This document shows, piece by piece, positions 50,751-58,678 of a DNA stretch of 64,000 nucleotides. The stretch is from Tsukamurella spumae. Its GTDB lineage: Bacteria > Actinomycetota > Actinomycetes > Mycobacteriales > Mycobacteriaceae. The notes under the pieces were generated by a model. It was not told the origin of the DNA, made no database searches, and was given only the letters and a program-made list of their open reading frames with translations. A program made the position numbers and the translations under genes. Location of the stretch: the NCBI RefSeq assembly GCF_012396015.1, contig NZ_JAAXOQ010000007.1:114192-178191 (forward strand), given 5' to 3'. The first letter of the stretch is position 1; the number at the start of each line of letters is the position of its first letter.

Positions 50751-51659
50751 TCAGGCCGACGGCCGCACCACGAAGACCGAGCTCGCGCGGTTGCCGTTCT
50801 CCCGTAGGAGCGCGAAGACGCGCCCGTCCGGGGCGGCCGCGGCGTAGACGCCGGGGATCCCCACCGGATCCAGCCAGCGGCCGAGCGAGAGGTCGACGGC
50901 CTGTTCCGCGGTCACCTCGCGGGTGGTGAAACCCGCCGCGATCGCCTCGTCGATGCCGTACGACAGGCGCGGACTCTCGAAGAGCTCGTCGAGCGTGATC
51001 GCATGGTCGAGTCCGTAGGGCCCGACCCGCGTGCGACGCAGGGCCGTCAGGTGCCCGCCCACGCCGAGCGCCGCGCCGAGGTCCCGGGCCAGCGCGCGCA
51101 CGTACGTGCCCGACGAGCACTCGACGGTCACGTCGAGGTCGAGGTACTCGCCCTCGCGCCGGAAGGCGTGCGCCGCGAACTCGTCGACGGTGACCGGGCG
51201 CGCCTTGAGCGCGACCTCGGCGCCCTCGCGGACCAACTGGTGGGCGCGCTTACCGTCGACCTTGATGGCGCTCACCGTCGACGGGACCTGCTCGATCGCC
51301 CCCGTCAGGGGGAGCATGGCGGCGCGGACGGCATCGTCGGAAAGCCCTGCGGCGGAGGCGCCGCCGGTGATCTCGCCCTCGGCGTCGTCGGTCGTCGTGG
51401 CGGCGCCGAGCCGGACGGTGGCCGAATAGGCCTTCGTCGTCAGGGCGAGGTGACCGAGCAGCTTGGTGGCGCGCTCGATCCCGATGACCAGCACGCCGGT
51501 GGCCATCGGGTCGAGCGTGCCGGCGTGGCCGACCTTGCGGGTGCCCATCGCGCGGCGGCACCGCGCGACGACATCGTGACTGGTCAGGCCGGCGGGCTTG
51601 TCGACGATGACGAGCCCGGCCCCGTCGGGCTCCAGGAAACCCCTGTGGGGAGTGGTCAT
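50751..51659 (-). CDS. truB: tRNA pseudouridine-55 synthase
   Basis: Forms pseudouridine 55 in the T-loop of tRNAs. The 302-residue protein has GLVIVDKPAGLTSHDVVARCRR, KVGHAGTLDPMATGVLVIGI (catalytic Asp), KAYSATVRLGAATTTDDAEG and CSSGTYVRALARDLGAALGVGGHLTALRRTRVG. The C-terminal PUA-like part is normal. Its ATG follows the pptT stop by one base, so it is the last gene of the phosphoesterase-pptT-truB unit. Confidence 0.95.
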   Translation of the reverse strand: MTTPHRGFLEPDGAGLVIVDKPAGLTSHDVVARCRRAMGTRKVGHAGTLDPMATGVLVIGIERATKLLGHLALTTKAYSATVRLGAATTTDDAEGEITGGASAAGLSDDAVRAAMLPLTGAIEQVPSTVSAIKVDGKRAHQLVREGAEVALKARPVTVDEFAAHAFRREGEYLDLDVTVECSSGTYVRALARDLGAALGVGGHLTALRRTRVGPYGLDHAITLDELFESPRLSYGIDEAIAAGFTTREVTAEQAVDLSLGRWLDPVGIPGVYAAAAPDGRVFALLRENGNRASSVFVVRPSA

Positions 51660-51660
51660 C

Positions 51661-52332
51661 TCACACCTCCGCGATCGAGGTCACGATGAGGCCGCCGGTG
51701 ATCCGCCACCGGCCGGCGAAGGACGCGACCGGCGGGCCGCCATCGGTGGCCCTCCCGTCGATGAGGATGCGCGATCGGAAGGTGCCCTCGGCGGAATCGT
51801 CCGTGCGGGAGGTGAGGTCGAAGCCGATCTCCGCGTCCTCGAAACCGAGCCACCGGCCCGTGATCGGGTTCCACGCCTTGTACGTCGCCTCCTTGGCGCA
51901 GAACAGGAGTCGGTCCCAATGCAGCCCGTCCTCCTCGCGGGAGGCGAGCACCTCCCGCTCGGACGCCACCGAGACGGTGGGCAGGACCTTGTCCGGCAGG
52001 GGCAGGTGCGGCTCGGCGTCGATCCCGACGGTGCGCACCCCCATCCGGTAGCCCACGACCGCGCCGCGGTAACCGTCGCAGTGCGTGAGCGCGCCCACCA
52101 CGTTGCGCGGCCAGTCCACCCCGCCGCTCTCGCCCTTGACGAGCACGGCATCGTCGATGCCCAACTCCCCCAGCGCCTCCCGCGCGAGCTGGCGCACCGT
52201 CGCGTACTCCGCCTGTCGCTTGGGCACGGCCCGCGCGATCTGCGCCGCCTCGCGCGGGTGCAGCTGCGCGTCGACATCGCCGCGCGCCTCGCGCGCGACC
52301 AGTCCGCGCGGGAGCATGGACTGCAGGATCAC
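51661..52332 (-). CDS. pptT: 4'-phosphopantetheinyl transferase PptT
   Basis: Transfers phosphopantetheine from CoA to acyl-carrier proteins for mycolic-acid, polyketide and siderophore synthesis. The 223-residue protein has MLPRGLVAREARGDVDAQLHPREA, GVDWPRNVVGALTHCDGYRGAVVG, VRTVGIDAEPHLPLPDKVL (Mg ligands) and DRLLFCAKEATYKAWNPITGRWLGF (the Lys/Glu active-site helix). Length is close to Rv2794c. The GTG start overlaps the upstream phosphoesterase stop by four bases (GTGA); the longer open frame upstream is antisense noise. Confidence 0.95.
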   Translation of the reverse strand: MILQSMLPRGLVAREARGDVDAQLHPREAAQIARAVPKRQAEYATVRQLAREALGELGIDDAVLVKGESGGVDWPRNVVGALTHCDGYRGAVVGYRMGVRTVGIDAEPHLPLPDKVLPTVSVASEREVLASREEDGLHWDRLLFCAKEATYKAWNPITGRWLGFEDAEIGFDLTSRTDDSAEGTFRSRILIDGRATDGGPPVASFAGRWRITGGLIVTSIAEV

Positions 52333-53351
52333 TTCTCCGACTCCTTCTCCCGAGCGGCACGACGCTCGGCGATGCGTTCCCGCGCGGCGACGCGCCGGTC
52401 GCTCAGGCGCTCCTGCGCGGCAGCACGTTCCGCCGCGAACCGCTCCGGATCGTCCCGGTACTTCGGGTCCACCGCGAAGTGGACGCCGTAGTGCCCCAGC
52501 GACTCCTCCGTGTAGTCCGGCGCCGGGAGGATCCGCCGCAGCAGCGGCTCGGGCAGGCCCCGCTCCTGCCACTCCCGCGGGTAGCCCACCGACACCTCCT
52601 CGAACCGGACGCCGTCGTACCAGGTGGTGCGCGGAATGTGCAGGTGCCCGTACACGGCGGCCTCGGCGTTGTAGCGCACGTGCCAGTCGCGGGTCTCGAC
52701 GGTGCCGCACCACAGCGCGAAGTCCGGGTAGAAGAGCACCTCGGTGGGCTCGCGGCGCAGCGGCCAGTGGTTCACGAGCACCGTCCGGGTGCCGGCCGGC
52801 AGCGCGGCGAGTCGGCGGCGCGTGTACTCCAGGCGCGCCCGGCACCACGCGTCGCGGGTCGCGTAGGGCTCGGGCGAGAGCAGGAACTCGTCGGTGGCGA
52901 CGACGCTCTTCTCCTTCGCGCGGGCCAGCGCCTGCAGCGTGGTCATGCCCTCGTCGCGGAAGCTGTAGTCGTAGAGCAGGAACATGGGAACGATCGTGAC
53001 CGGCGCCGTGTCGGGGTCGTCCGGGTCCTCGAACACCGGGTACGGGTCCTCCGGGGTGAGCACGCCGTGATGCCGGCAGATCTCCACCAGGTGGTCGTAG
53101 CGGGCCTCGCCGAAGACCTGCATCGGGTCCTTGGAGGTGGTGTACAGCTCGTGGTTGCCCGGGACCCAGATCACCGTCGAGAACTGCGGCACGAGCGCGC
53201 TGAGCACCTCGTCGAGCTGGTCCGTGCGCTCGCAGACATCGCCGGCCAGGATCAGCCAGTCGTCCGGGGACGTGGGCCGCACCTTGTCGACGACGCCCTC
53301 GTTCCCCCGGTGCCCGACGTGCAGGTCACTGATCGCCCAGAGGTTCACCAC
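52329..53351 (-). CDS. pptH: Metallophosphoesterase, PptH-like
   Basis: A 340-residue calcineurin-type phosphoesterase: DLHVGHRGNE (first metal motif), ILAGDVCERTD, WVPGNHELYTT, NHWPLRREPTE and YGHLHIPRTT. The C-terminal 40 residues are a basic, acidic and Ala-rich helix. It overlaps pptT by four bases, matching Rv2795c, reported to be a phosphopantetheinyl hydrolase that undoes PptT's reaction. The pair would set the level of active carrier proteins. The activity here is inferred from synteny and motifs. Confidence 0.88.
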   Translation of the reverse strand: MVNLWAISDLHVGHRGNEGVVDKVRPTSPDDWLILAGDVCERTDQLDEVLSALVPQFSTVIWVPGNHELYTTSKDPMQVFGEARYDHLVEICRHHGVLTPEDPYPVFEDPDDPDTAPVTIVPMFLLYDYSFRDEGMTTLQALARAKEKSVVATDEFLLSPEPYATRDAWCRARLEYTRRRLAALPAGTRTVLVNHWPLRREPTEVLFYPDFALWCGTVETRDWHVRYNAEAAVYGHLHIPRTTWYDGVRFEEVSVGYPREWQERGLPEPLLRRILPAPDYTEESLGHYGVHFAVDPKYRDDPERFAAERAAAQERLSDRRVAARERIAERRAAREKESEK

Positions 53352-53441
53352 CCCTCCACGCTACCGGGCGGCCGCGATCGCACCGCCCCCGAAGGGCCGA
53401 ATCCGGGGTGCGTCCGGCGCGGCTCAGTAGTCTCAAGGGCG

Positions 53442-54248
53442 ATGACTGAGCTCACTGCCCCCGCGGCCACCGGCCGCCGTCGCCCCGTCGACTGGATGGA
53501 CTGGGCCATGATCGCCCTGGCGATCGTCTCGCTCGTCCTGATCACGGTGATGACCTTCGTGCACCTGCCGCGCGAGCTCTACATCACCGTGCTGTGCATC
53601 GACGCCGGGATCTGCCTGATCTTCATCCTGGAGTTCCTGGCCCGCTGGCGCGCCACCCATTGGTCGCGCAGGTTCCTGCTGCTCAACTGGTACGAGCTGC
53701 TCGGCATGGTGCCCGCGTTCGTGGTCACGATGGCGCTGCCGTCCAGCTTCAAGTTCCTCCGCCTGGTGCTGGTGCTCGCGCGGCTCGCCGCCGCGATCGA
53801 CCGCGCCTACGGCGACCGGATCACCGCGGTCATCGTGGGACGTGCGACGGACGCCGTGGTCGACGCCGTGAAACGGCCGATCACCGTCGCCGTGCTCGAC
53901 GAGGTGGCGGAGGTCCTCAAGTCCGGCCACTACACCAAGAACATCGCCCTGGCCCTGGAGGAGAACCGCCCCGAGATGAGCGGGATGATCCTGGAGATGG
54001 TCAAGAACGATCCGCAGACCAAGGCGGTCAAGTACGTCCCCTTCCACGACGAGATCATCCAGCTGATCGTGGACACCTCGTTCCGGATGGTGCTGCAGGT
54101 GCTCGCCGACGAGCGGACCGACGAGTTGGTCTCCGACATGCTGCGCGAGAACATCGACCAGATCCGAGACTCGGTGCGGCGCAAGGCGGACGCCGCCGCG
54201 CCGACGGTGCCGGGCAACACGGCCGTCACAGCGCGCCCGGCCCCGTAA
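53442..54248 (+). CDS. Voltage-sensor-like membrane protein without pore
   Basis: A 268-residue protein. Residues 19-120 form four helices with the look of an ion-channel voltage-sensor module: WAMIALAIVSLVLITVMTFV, ITVLCIDAGICLIFILEFLARW (acidic S2), YELLGMVPAFVVTMALP, and FKFLRLVLVLARLAAAIDR with Lys/Arg spaced every few residues (S4-like). No pore-loop helix pair follows; the rest is a cytosolic helical domain (GRATDAVVDAVKRPITVAVLDEV onward). It could be an ion-transporter-family sensor or assembly protein. It is divergent from the phosphoesterase. Confidence 0.7.
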   Translation: MTELTAPAATGRRRPVDWMDWAMIALAIVSLVLITVMTFVHLPRELYITVLCIDAGICLIFILEFLARWRATHWSRRFLLLNWYELLGMVPAFVVTMALPSSFKFLRLVLVLARLAAAIDRAYGDRITAVIVGRATDAVVDAVKRPITVAVLDEVAEVLKSGHYTKNIALALEENRPEMSGMILEMVKNDPQTKAVKYVPFHDEIIQLIVDTSFRMVLQVLADERTDELVSDMLRENIDQIRDSVRRKADAAAPTVPGNTAVTARPAP

Positions 54249-54343
54249 CCGCCCCGTTACGGCGCGGACACCGCCCGCCAACGCGCCCGCAGCACGATTC
54301 CATCCAACCCCGCGCCGCACGGCCGGGCCGGAAGGAATCTCCC

Positions 54344-56041
54344 GTGACCGCATTGCAACCCCCGGAGGCGACGAGCGCACCGTCGACCTCTCCCCGCGAC
54401 AGCGCCTCCCGCGAGACGCTCGAGGACTACACCCTGCGGTTCGCGCCGCGCAGCTACCGCAAGTGGGGCCCCGCGGTGGTCGCGACGTCCGCCCTCGGCG
54501 GCATCGCCTACCTCGCCGATTTCGCGATCGGCGCGAACATCGGCATCGCGAACGGCACCGGAAACGCGCTCTGGGGCATCGGCTTCTTCGCGCTGGTCAT
54601 CGTGCTGACCGGCTACCCGCTCGCCTACTACGCCGCGCGGTACAACATCGACCTCGACCTCATCACCCGGGGCAGCGGCTTCGGCTACTACGGCTCGGTG
54701 CTGACGAACGTGATCTTCGCGTCCTTCACGTTCATCTTCTTCGCCCTCGAGGGATCGATCATGGCGCAGGGCCTCAAGCTCGGCCTCGGCATCGACCTGT
54801 GGCTCGGATACCTGCTCTCGTCGGTACTGATCATCCCGCTGGTGATCTACGGCATGAACACGCTCGCCAAGCTGCAGGTGTGGACGACCCCGCTGTGGCT
54901 GGTGATGATGGTGCTGCCCTTCGGATATCTGCTGTTCAAGCACCCCGACGCGATCGGCGACTTCTTCGCCTTCGGCGGCATCGACACCGCGACCGGTGAG
55001 CCCCTGCACAAGGGCGTCAGCTTCGCCGGCACCATGCTGGCCGCGGGCGTGTGCCTCTCGCTCATCGCCCAGATCGCCGAGCAGATCGACTACCTGCGCT
55101 TCATGCCGCCCAAGACGCCGGAGAACTCGCGCCGCTGGTGGACCGCCGTGATCACGGCCGGCCCCGGCTGGGTCTTCTTCGGCGCCGTCAAGCAGATCGT
55201 CGGCCTCTTCCTGGCCGTCTACCTGATCGGCATCACGATCGACAACGCCGGCATCGCCAACCAGCCGGTGCACCAGTTCGTGGAGATCTACCAGGACTTC
55301 CTGCCGCACTGGCTCGCGCTCACGCTCGCCGTGATCCTCGTGGTGATCAGCCAGATCAAGATCAACGTCACCAACGCCTACTCGGGCTCGCTCGCGTGGA
55401 CCAACAGCTTCACCCGCGTCACCAAGACCTACCCGGGCCGCCTGGTGTTCCTGGTGTTCAACGTCGTCATCGCGATCGTGCTGATGGAGGCCGACATGTT
55501 CAGCTTCCTCAACAACCTGCTGAACTTCTACGCCAACTGCGGCATCGCGTGGATCGTGGCCGTGGCCAGCGACATCGCGATCAACAAGTACCTGCTCAAG
55601 ATCTCGCCGAAGGTCCCCGAGTTCCGCCGCGGCATGCTCTACGACATCAACCCCGTCGGCTTCGTCTCGGTGATCGTGGCGGCCGGCCTGTCCATCGCCG
55701 CGTTCTTCGGGCTCCTCGGCTCGGGCCTGCAGCCCTACTCGCCGCTGGTGGCCCTGGTCCTCGCCCTCGTGCTACCGCCGGTCCTCGCGGTCGCCACCCG
55801 GGGCAAGTACTACCTGCGCCGCTCCGACGACGGCATCGACCTGCCGATGTTCGACGAGTACGGCAACCCGTCGGGCGAGAAGCTCCTGTGCTGCGTGACC
55901 GGCGTCGAGTTCGAGCGGCCCGACATGCTCGCCTCCGCGGTGCCCGGCCCCGAGGGCGAGAAGCGGTACATCAGCTCGCTGGCTCTGTCGACGGACAAGT
56001 CCGGCGCGCACCTCCTGCCCGCGGACCCGCCGGTGCGGTAG
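54344..56041 (+). CDS. NCS1-family permease (purine/cytosine/amide type)
   Basis: A 565-residue, 12-helix transporter of the nucleobase-cation symport type: GIAYLADFAIGANIGIANGTGNALWGIGFF, YYAARYNIDLDLITRGSGFGYYGS, AEQIDYLRFMPPKT and SQIKINVTNAYSGSLAWTNSFTR. The N-terminal 60 residues and a long C-terminal tail (YLRRSDDGIDLPMFDEYGN) are extra. Placed before fmdB and fmdA, it probably imports an amide or urea-like nitrogen source rather than cytosine. GTG 54344 follows GAAGGAA; the much longer open frame is not used. Confidence 0.85.
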   Translation: MTALQPPEATSAPSTSPRDSASRETLEDYTLRFAPRSYRKWGPAVVATSALGGIAYLADFAIGANIGIANGTGNALWGIGFFALVIVLTGYPLAYYAARYNIDLDLITRGSGFGYYGSVLTNVIFASFTFIFFALEGSIMAQGLKLGLGIDLWLGYLLSSVLIIPLVIYGMNTLAKLQVWTTPLWLVMMVLPFGYLLFKHPDAIGDFFAFGGIDTATGEPLHKGVSFAGTMLAAGVCLSLIAQIAEQIDYLRFMPPKTPENSRRWWTAVITAGPGWVFFGAVKQIVGLFLAVYLIGITIDNAGIANQPVHQFVEIYQDFLPHWLALTLAVILVVISQIKINVTNAYSGSLAWTNSFTRVTKTYPGRLVFLVFNVVIAIVLMEADMFSFLNNLLNFYANCGIAWIVAVASDIAINKYLLKISPKVPEFRRGMLYDINPVGFVSVIVAAGLSIAAFFGLLGSGLQPYSPLVALVLALVLPPVLAVATRGKYYLRRSDDGIDLPMFDEYGNPSGEKLLCCVTGVEFERPDMLASAVPGPEGEKRYISSLALSTDKSGAHLLPADPPVR

Positions 56042-56050
56042 GCGCGTCCC

Positions 56051-56473
56051 TCACCCCACCGGATCCGACGGTGCGCCGCCCTCAGGGGCCGGCGCGCCGT
56101 CGTCCGCGGTCCGCTCCCGCAGGTGCAGCAGGATCTCGGCGTGCCCCTGCAGGAAGGCCCGCTCATCGAGCTTCTTGCGGCGCATCCACCCCGTGACCTC
56201 GGAGTTGCACTTGCTGGCGTTGCACGAGCGGCACGCGGGCACCACGTTGGTCTGCGTGTACCGGCCGCCCCGCGAGATCGGCAGGACGCAGTCCTTCTGG
56301 AACGGGCCGGGCCCGCCGCAGTACGCGCACACGCCCCACAGGTCCACCAGCTCGGTCCACTCGGCGGCGGTGAGGTCGTTGTCGGCGGCGGCCACGCGCC
56401 GCGCGCGGCGGCGGGCGACCCGGGCCTTGCGGGTCTGCGCGCGCGGCGCAGTCGACTTCGGGGGCACGCGCAC
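56051..56473 (-). CDS. HNH endonuclease-domain protein
   Basis: A 140-residue protein with a basic N-terminal 30 residues (TRKARVARRRARRVAAAD) and an HNH fold: WGVCAYCGGPGPFQKDCVLPISRGGRYTQTNVVPACRSCNASK, with two CxxC zinc pairs. The first His of the classic HNH is replaced in the DCVLPISRGG segment (Leu-Pro-Ile where Asp-His-Val/Ile is usual), so activity is uncertain. It is convergent with the permease and divergent from fmdB. Confidence 0.78.
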   Translation of the reverse strand: MRVPPKSTAPRAQTRKARVARRRARRVAAADNDLTAAEWTELVDLWGVCAYCGGPGPFQKDCVLPISRGGRYTQTNVVPACRSCNASKCNSEVTGWMRRKKLDERAFLQGHAEILLHLRERTADDGAPAPEGGAPSDPVG

Positions 56474-56493
56474 ACGGTACCCATCAAAAGCGA

Positions 56494-56506
56494 TACCGAT
56501 ACGGTA
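56494..56506. promoter_or_regulatory. TACCG-ATA-CGGTA palindrome upstream of fmdB
   Basis: Perfect 5-bp arms with a 3-base centre lie in the 74-bp region between the HNH gene start and fmdB. It is a possible operator for the formamidase genes. Confidence 0.35.
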
Positions 56507-56547
56507 GTTTCCGCCCGGGAACCGGACGAAAGGAATACGGTCCAGTC

Positions 56548-56832
56548 ATGCCCACCTATGAATTCCGCTGCAGCAGTTGCGGACCCTTCGACGCCGTCTT
56601 CAGCATGCGCGAGGTCCCGGAGTCGACGGAGTGCCGCTGCGGGTCCCCGGCGCGTCGCGGGATCACCGCGCCCCGGTTGGGCAGCGGCGCGTCCGCCGCG
56701 ATGAAGCTGCTGGACGCCACCAGGGCCACCGCCGAGAACCCGGCCGTCGTCTCCGCCCCGACCGGGCGGGCGCGCGGCGGCGGGGGCGGCGCACCGTCGA
56801 ACCCCCGGCACGCGGCACTCCCCCGCCCCTGA
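56548..56832 (+). CDS. fmdB: FmdB-family zinc-ribbon protein
   Basis: A 94-residue protein with the FmdB zinc ribbon: MPTYEFRCSSCGPFDAVFSM (first CxxC) and TECRCGSPARRGI (second CxC/CG pair). The C-terminal half is Gly/Ala/Pro-rich and probably disordered. FmdB was named as a putative regulator of the amidase operon in Methylophilus; whether it regulates or helps metal loading is not known. It lies 39 bp upstream of fmdA. Confidence 0.85.
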   Translation: MPTYEFRCSSCGPFDAVFSMREVPESTECRCGSPARRGITAPRLGSGASAAMKLLDATRATAENPAVVSAPTGRARGGGGGAPSNPRHAALPRP

Positions 56833-56871
56833 ATCCTCCCGATCGTCCACCGCAGAAGAAAGGCCAGTTCC

Positions 56872-58128
56872 ATGCCCGATGTCGTCTTTCCGCTCGATTC
56901 CAGTAGGAAGTTCACCGATCAGGAGAAGATCGGCCACAACCGGTGGCACTACGCCATCCCGCCGGCCGTCACCGTCAAGCCGGGCGACACCTTCCGGGTG
57001 CACTGCCGGGAGTGGTTCGACGGTGCGATCCACAACGACGATTCGGCCGAGGACATCCTGAACGCACCGCTGACCACGGTGCACACCCTGTCCGGGCCGA
57101 TCGCGGTGGAGGGCGCGAAGCCGGGCGACCTGCTCATCGTCGACATCGTCGACGTGGGCCCGATCCCCCAGGAGGACACCGGCCCCCTGGCCGGCCAGGG
57201 CTGGGGCTACACGGGCATCTTCGCCAAGGAGAACGGCGGCGGCTTCCTCACCGACCAGTTCCCCGACGCCTACAAGGCCATCTGGGACTTCACCGGCCAC
57301 ACCGCCACCTCACGGCACGTCCCGCACGTGAGCTTCACCGGCATCATCCATCCCGGGCTCATGGGCACGGCACCGTCGAAGGACCTGTTGGCCCGCTGGA
57401 ACGCCCGCGAGGCCGCGCTCATCGCCACCGATCCCGACCGCGTCCCGCCGCTCGCGCTGCCGCCCGAGCCGAACGACGCGATCCTCGGCAGCCTGACCGG
57501 CGACGCCTTCACCGCCGCCGCGGCGGATGCCGCGCGCACCGCACCGCCGCGCGAGAACGGCGGCAACCAGGACATCAAGAACCTCACCCGCGGCACCCGC
57601 GTGTTCTACCCGGTGTTCGTGGACGGGGCGAACCTGTCCGTGGGCGACCTGCATTTCAGCCAGGGCGACGGCGAGATCACCTTCTGCGGCGCCATCGAGA
57701 TGGGCGGCTTCATCGACCTGCACGTCGACATCATCTCCGGCGGCATGGAGACCTACGGCGTCAGCGAGAACGCGATCTTCCTGCCCGGCGGCGACGTGGG
57801 CCCGCGGTACGAGCAGTTCCTCGCCTTCTCGGGCACCTCGGTGACCCTGGACGACGAGCAGCGCTACCTGGACAGCCACCTCGCCTACCAGCGGGCCTGC
57901 CTGCACGCGATCGACTACCTCACCAAGTTCGGCTACAGCCCGGAACAGGCCTACCTGTTGCTCGGCGCCGCGCCGATCGAGGGCCGCCTCTCGGGCGTCG
58001 TCGACATCCCGAACTCCTGTGCCACCGTGTACATCCCGACGTCGATCTTCGACTTCGACGTGACGCCCGGCAAGGACGGACCGGTTCGGATCGATCCGGG
58101 TCAGGGCGCGCCGCGCGCGGCGCGCTGA
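56872..58128 (+). CDS. fmdA: Formamidase
   Basis: Hydrolyses formamide (or short amides) to formate and ammonia. The 418-residue acetamidase/formamidase-family protein starts MPDVVFPLDSSRKFTDQEKIGHNRWHYAIPP and has FRVHCREWFDGAIHNDDSAEDI, VHTLSGPIAVEGAKPGDLLIV, SFTGIIHPGLMGTAPS, VGDLHFSQGDGEITFCGAIEMGGF and LPGGDVGPRYEQFL. Length matches Methylophilus FmdA. A good AGAAAGG ribosome-binding site precedes the ATG. With the upstream NCS1 permease and fmdB it makes a nitrogen-scavenging cluster. Confidence 0.93.
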   Translation: MPDVVFPLDSSRKFTDQEKIGHNRWHYAIPPAVTVKPGDTFRVHCREWFDGAIHNDDSAEDILNAPLTTVHTLSGPIAVEGAKPGDLLIVDIVDVGPIPQEDTGPLAGQGWGYTGIFAKENGGGFLTDQFPDAYKAIWDFTGHTATSRHVPHVSFTGIIHPGLMGTAPSKDLLARWNAREAALIATDPDRVPPLALPPEPNDAILGSLTGDAFTAAAADAARTAPPRENGGNQDIKNLTRGTRVFYPVFVDGANLSVGDLHFSQGDGEITFCGAIEMGGFIDLHVDIISGGMETYGVSENAIFLPGGDVGPRYEQFLAFSGTSVTLDDEQRYLDSHLAYQRACLHAIDYLTKFGYSPEQAYLLLGAAPIEGRLSGVVDIPNSCATVYIPTSIFDFDVTPGKDGPVRIDPGQGAPRAAR

Positions 58129-58136
58129 CCGGCGCC

Positions 58137-58164
58137 CCCGGGCCCGGCCGTGCCGGGGCCCGGG
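58137..58164. terminator. GC-rich hairpin between fmdA and the lipoprotein gene
   Basis: CCCGGGCCCGGC and its complement (one bulge) around a CGT loop, in a 36-bp convergent gap. It can stop both transcripts. Confidence 0.6.
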
Positions 58165-58608
58165 TCAGCGCGGGAAGGGCAGGTTCGGCGGGATGGTGAT
58201 GGTGCGCGGCACGCCCGGCGGCACGTCGATGCCCGGCGGGATCACGACGGTCGTCGGGTAGGGCTGCGTCGTCTGCTGCTGCGTCCCCGTCGGGTAGGTC
58301 GTCGTGGTCGTCGGGTACGCCGCGGTGGTGTCGGGCGTGTACGGGGCGACATAGGGCTGCTCGGGCGTGGTGGCCTGGCCCGGCGCGGTCGTCGTGGTCG
58401 CGGCGGCCGAGGACGAGCCGCTCGCGGACGGCGCGGAGGAATGCGCCGACGACGGGCCCGAGCCCGCGCTCGGGTTCACGGTGAACGACGGCACCGAACC
58501 CGAATCGGACGGTGCACACGCCACCATCGCTCCGAGCCCGGCGACGACGGCCGTACCGGCCAGGATCCGGCGGAACGCGGGCGTGCGCGCAATCACAGTG
58601 AATGCCAT
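58165..58608 (-). CDS. Ser/Thr/Pro-rich lipoprotein, unknown
   Basis: A 147-residue protein if started at ATG 58608 (MAFTVIARTPAF). A lipoprotein signal follows, AGTAVVAGLGAMVAC, with the lipobox Cys near residue 31. The mature part is low-complexity Ser/Ala/Thr (runs of Thr and Pro) and ends with a hydrophobic proline-rich VVIPPGIDVPPGVPRTITIPP. No family recognised. The longer open frame upstream has no signal-like sequence. Confidence 0.65.
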   Translation of the reverse strand: MAFTVIARTPAFRRILAGTAVVAGLGAMVACAPSDSGSVPSFTVNPSAGSGPSSAHSSAPSASGSSSAAATTTTAPGQATTPEQPYVAPYTPDTTAAYPTTTTTYPTGTQQQTTQPYPTTVVIPPGIDVPPGVPRTITIPPNLPFPR

Positions 58609-58678
58609 ATGCAACATAGGACCGTATTCACGGCCGCATTGCAAGCCGGATCGCGGGGCCGGCACCCGATCCGCCCGA

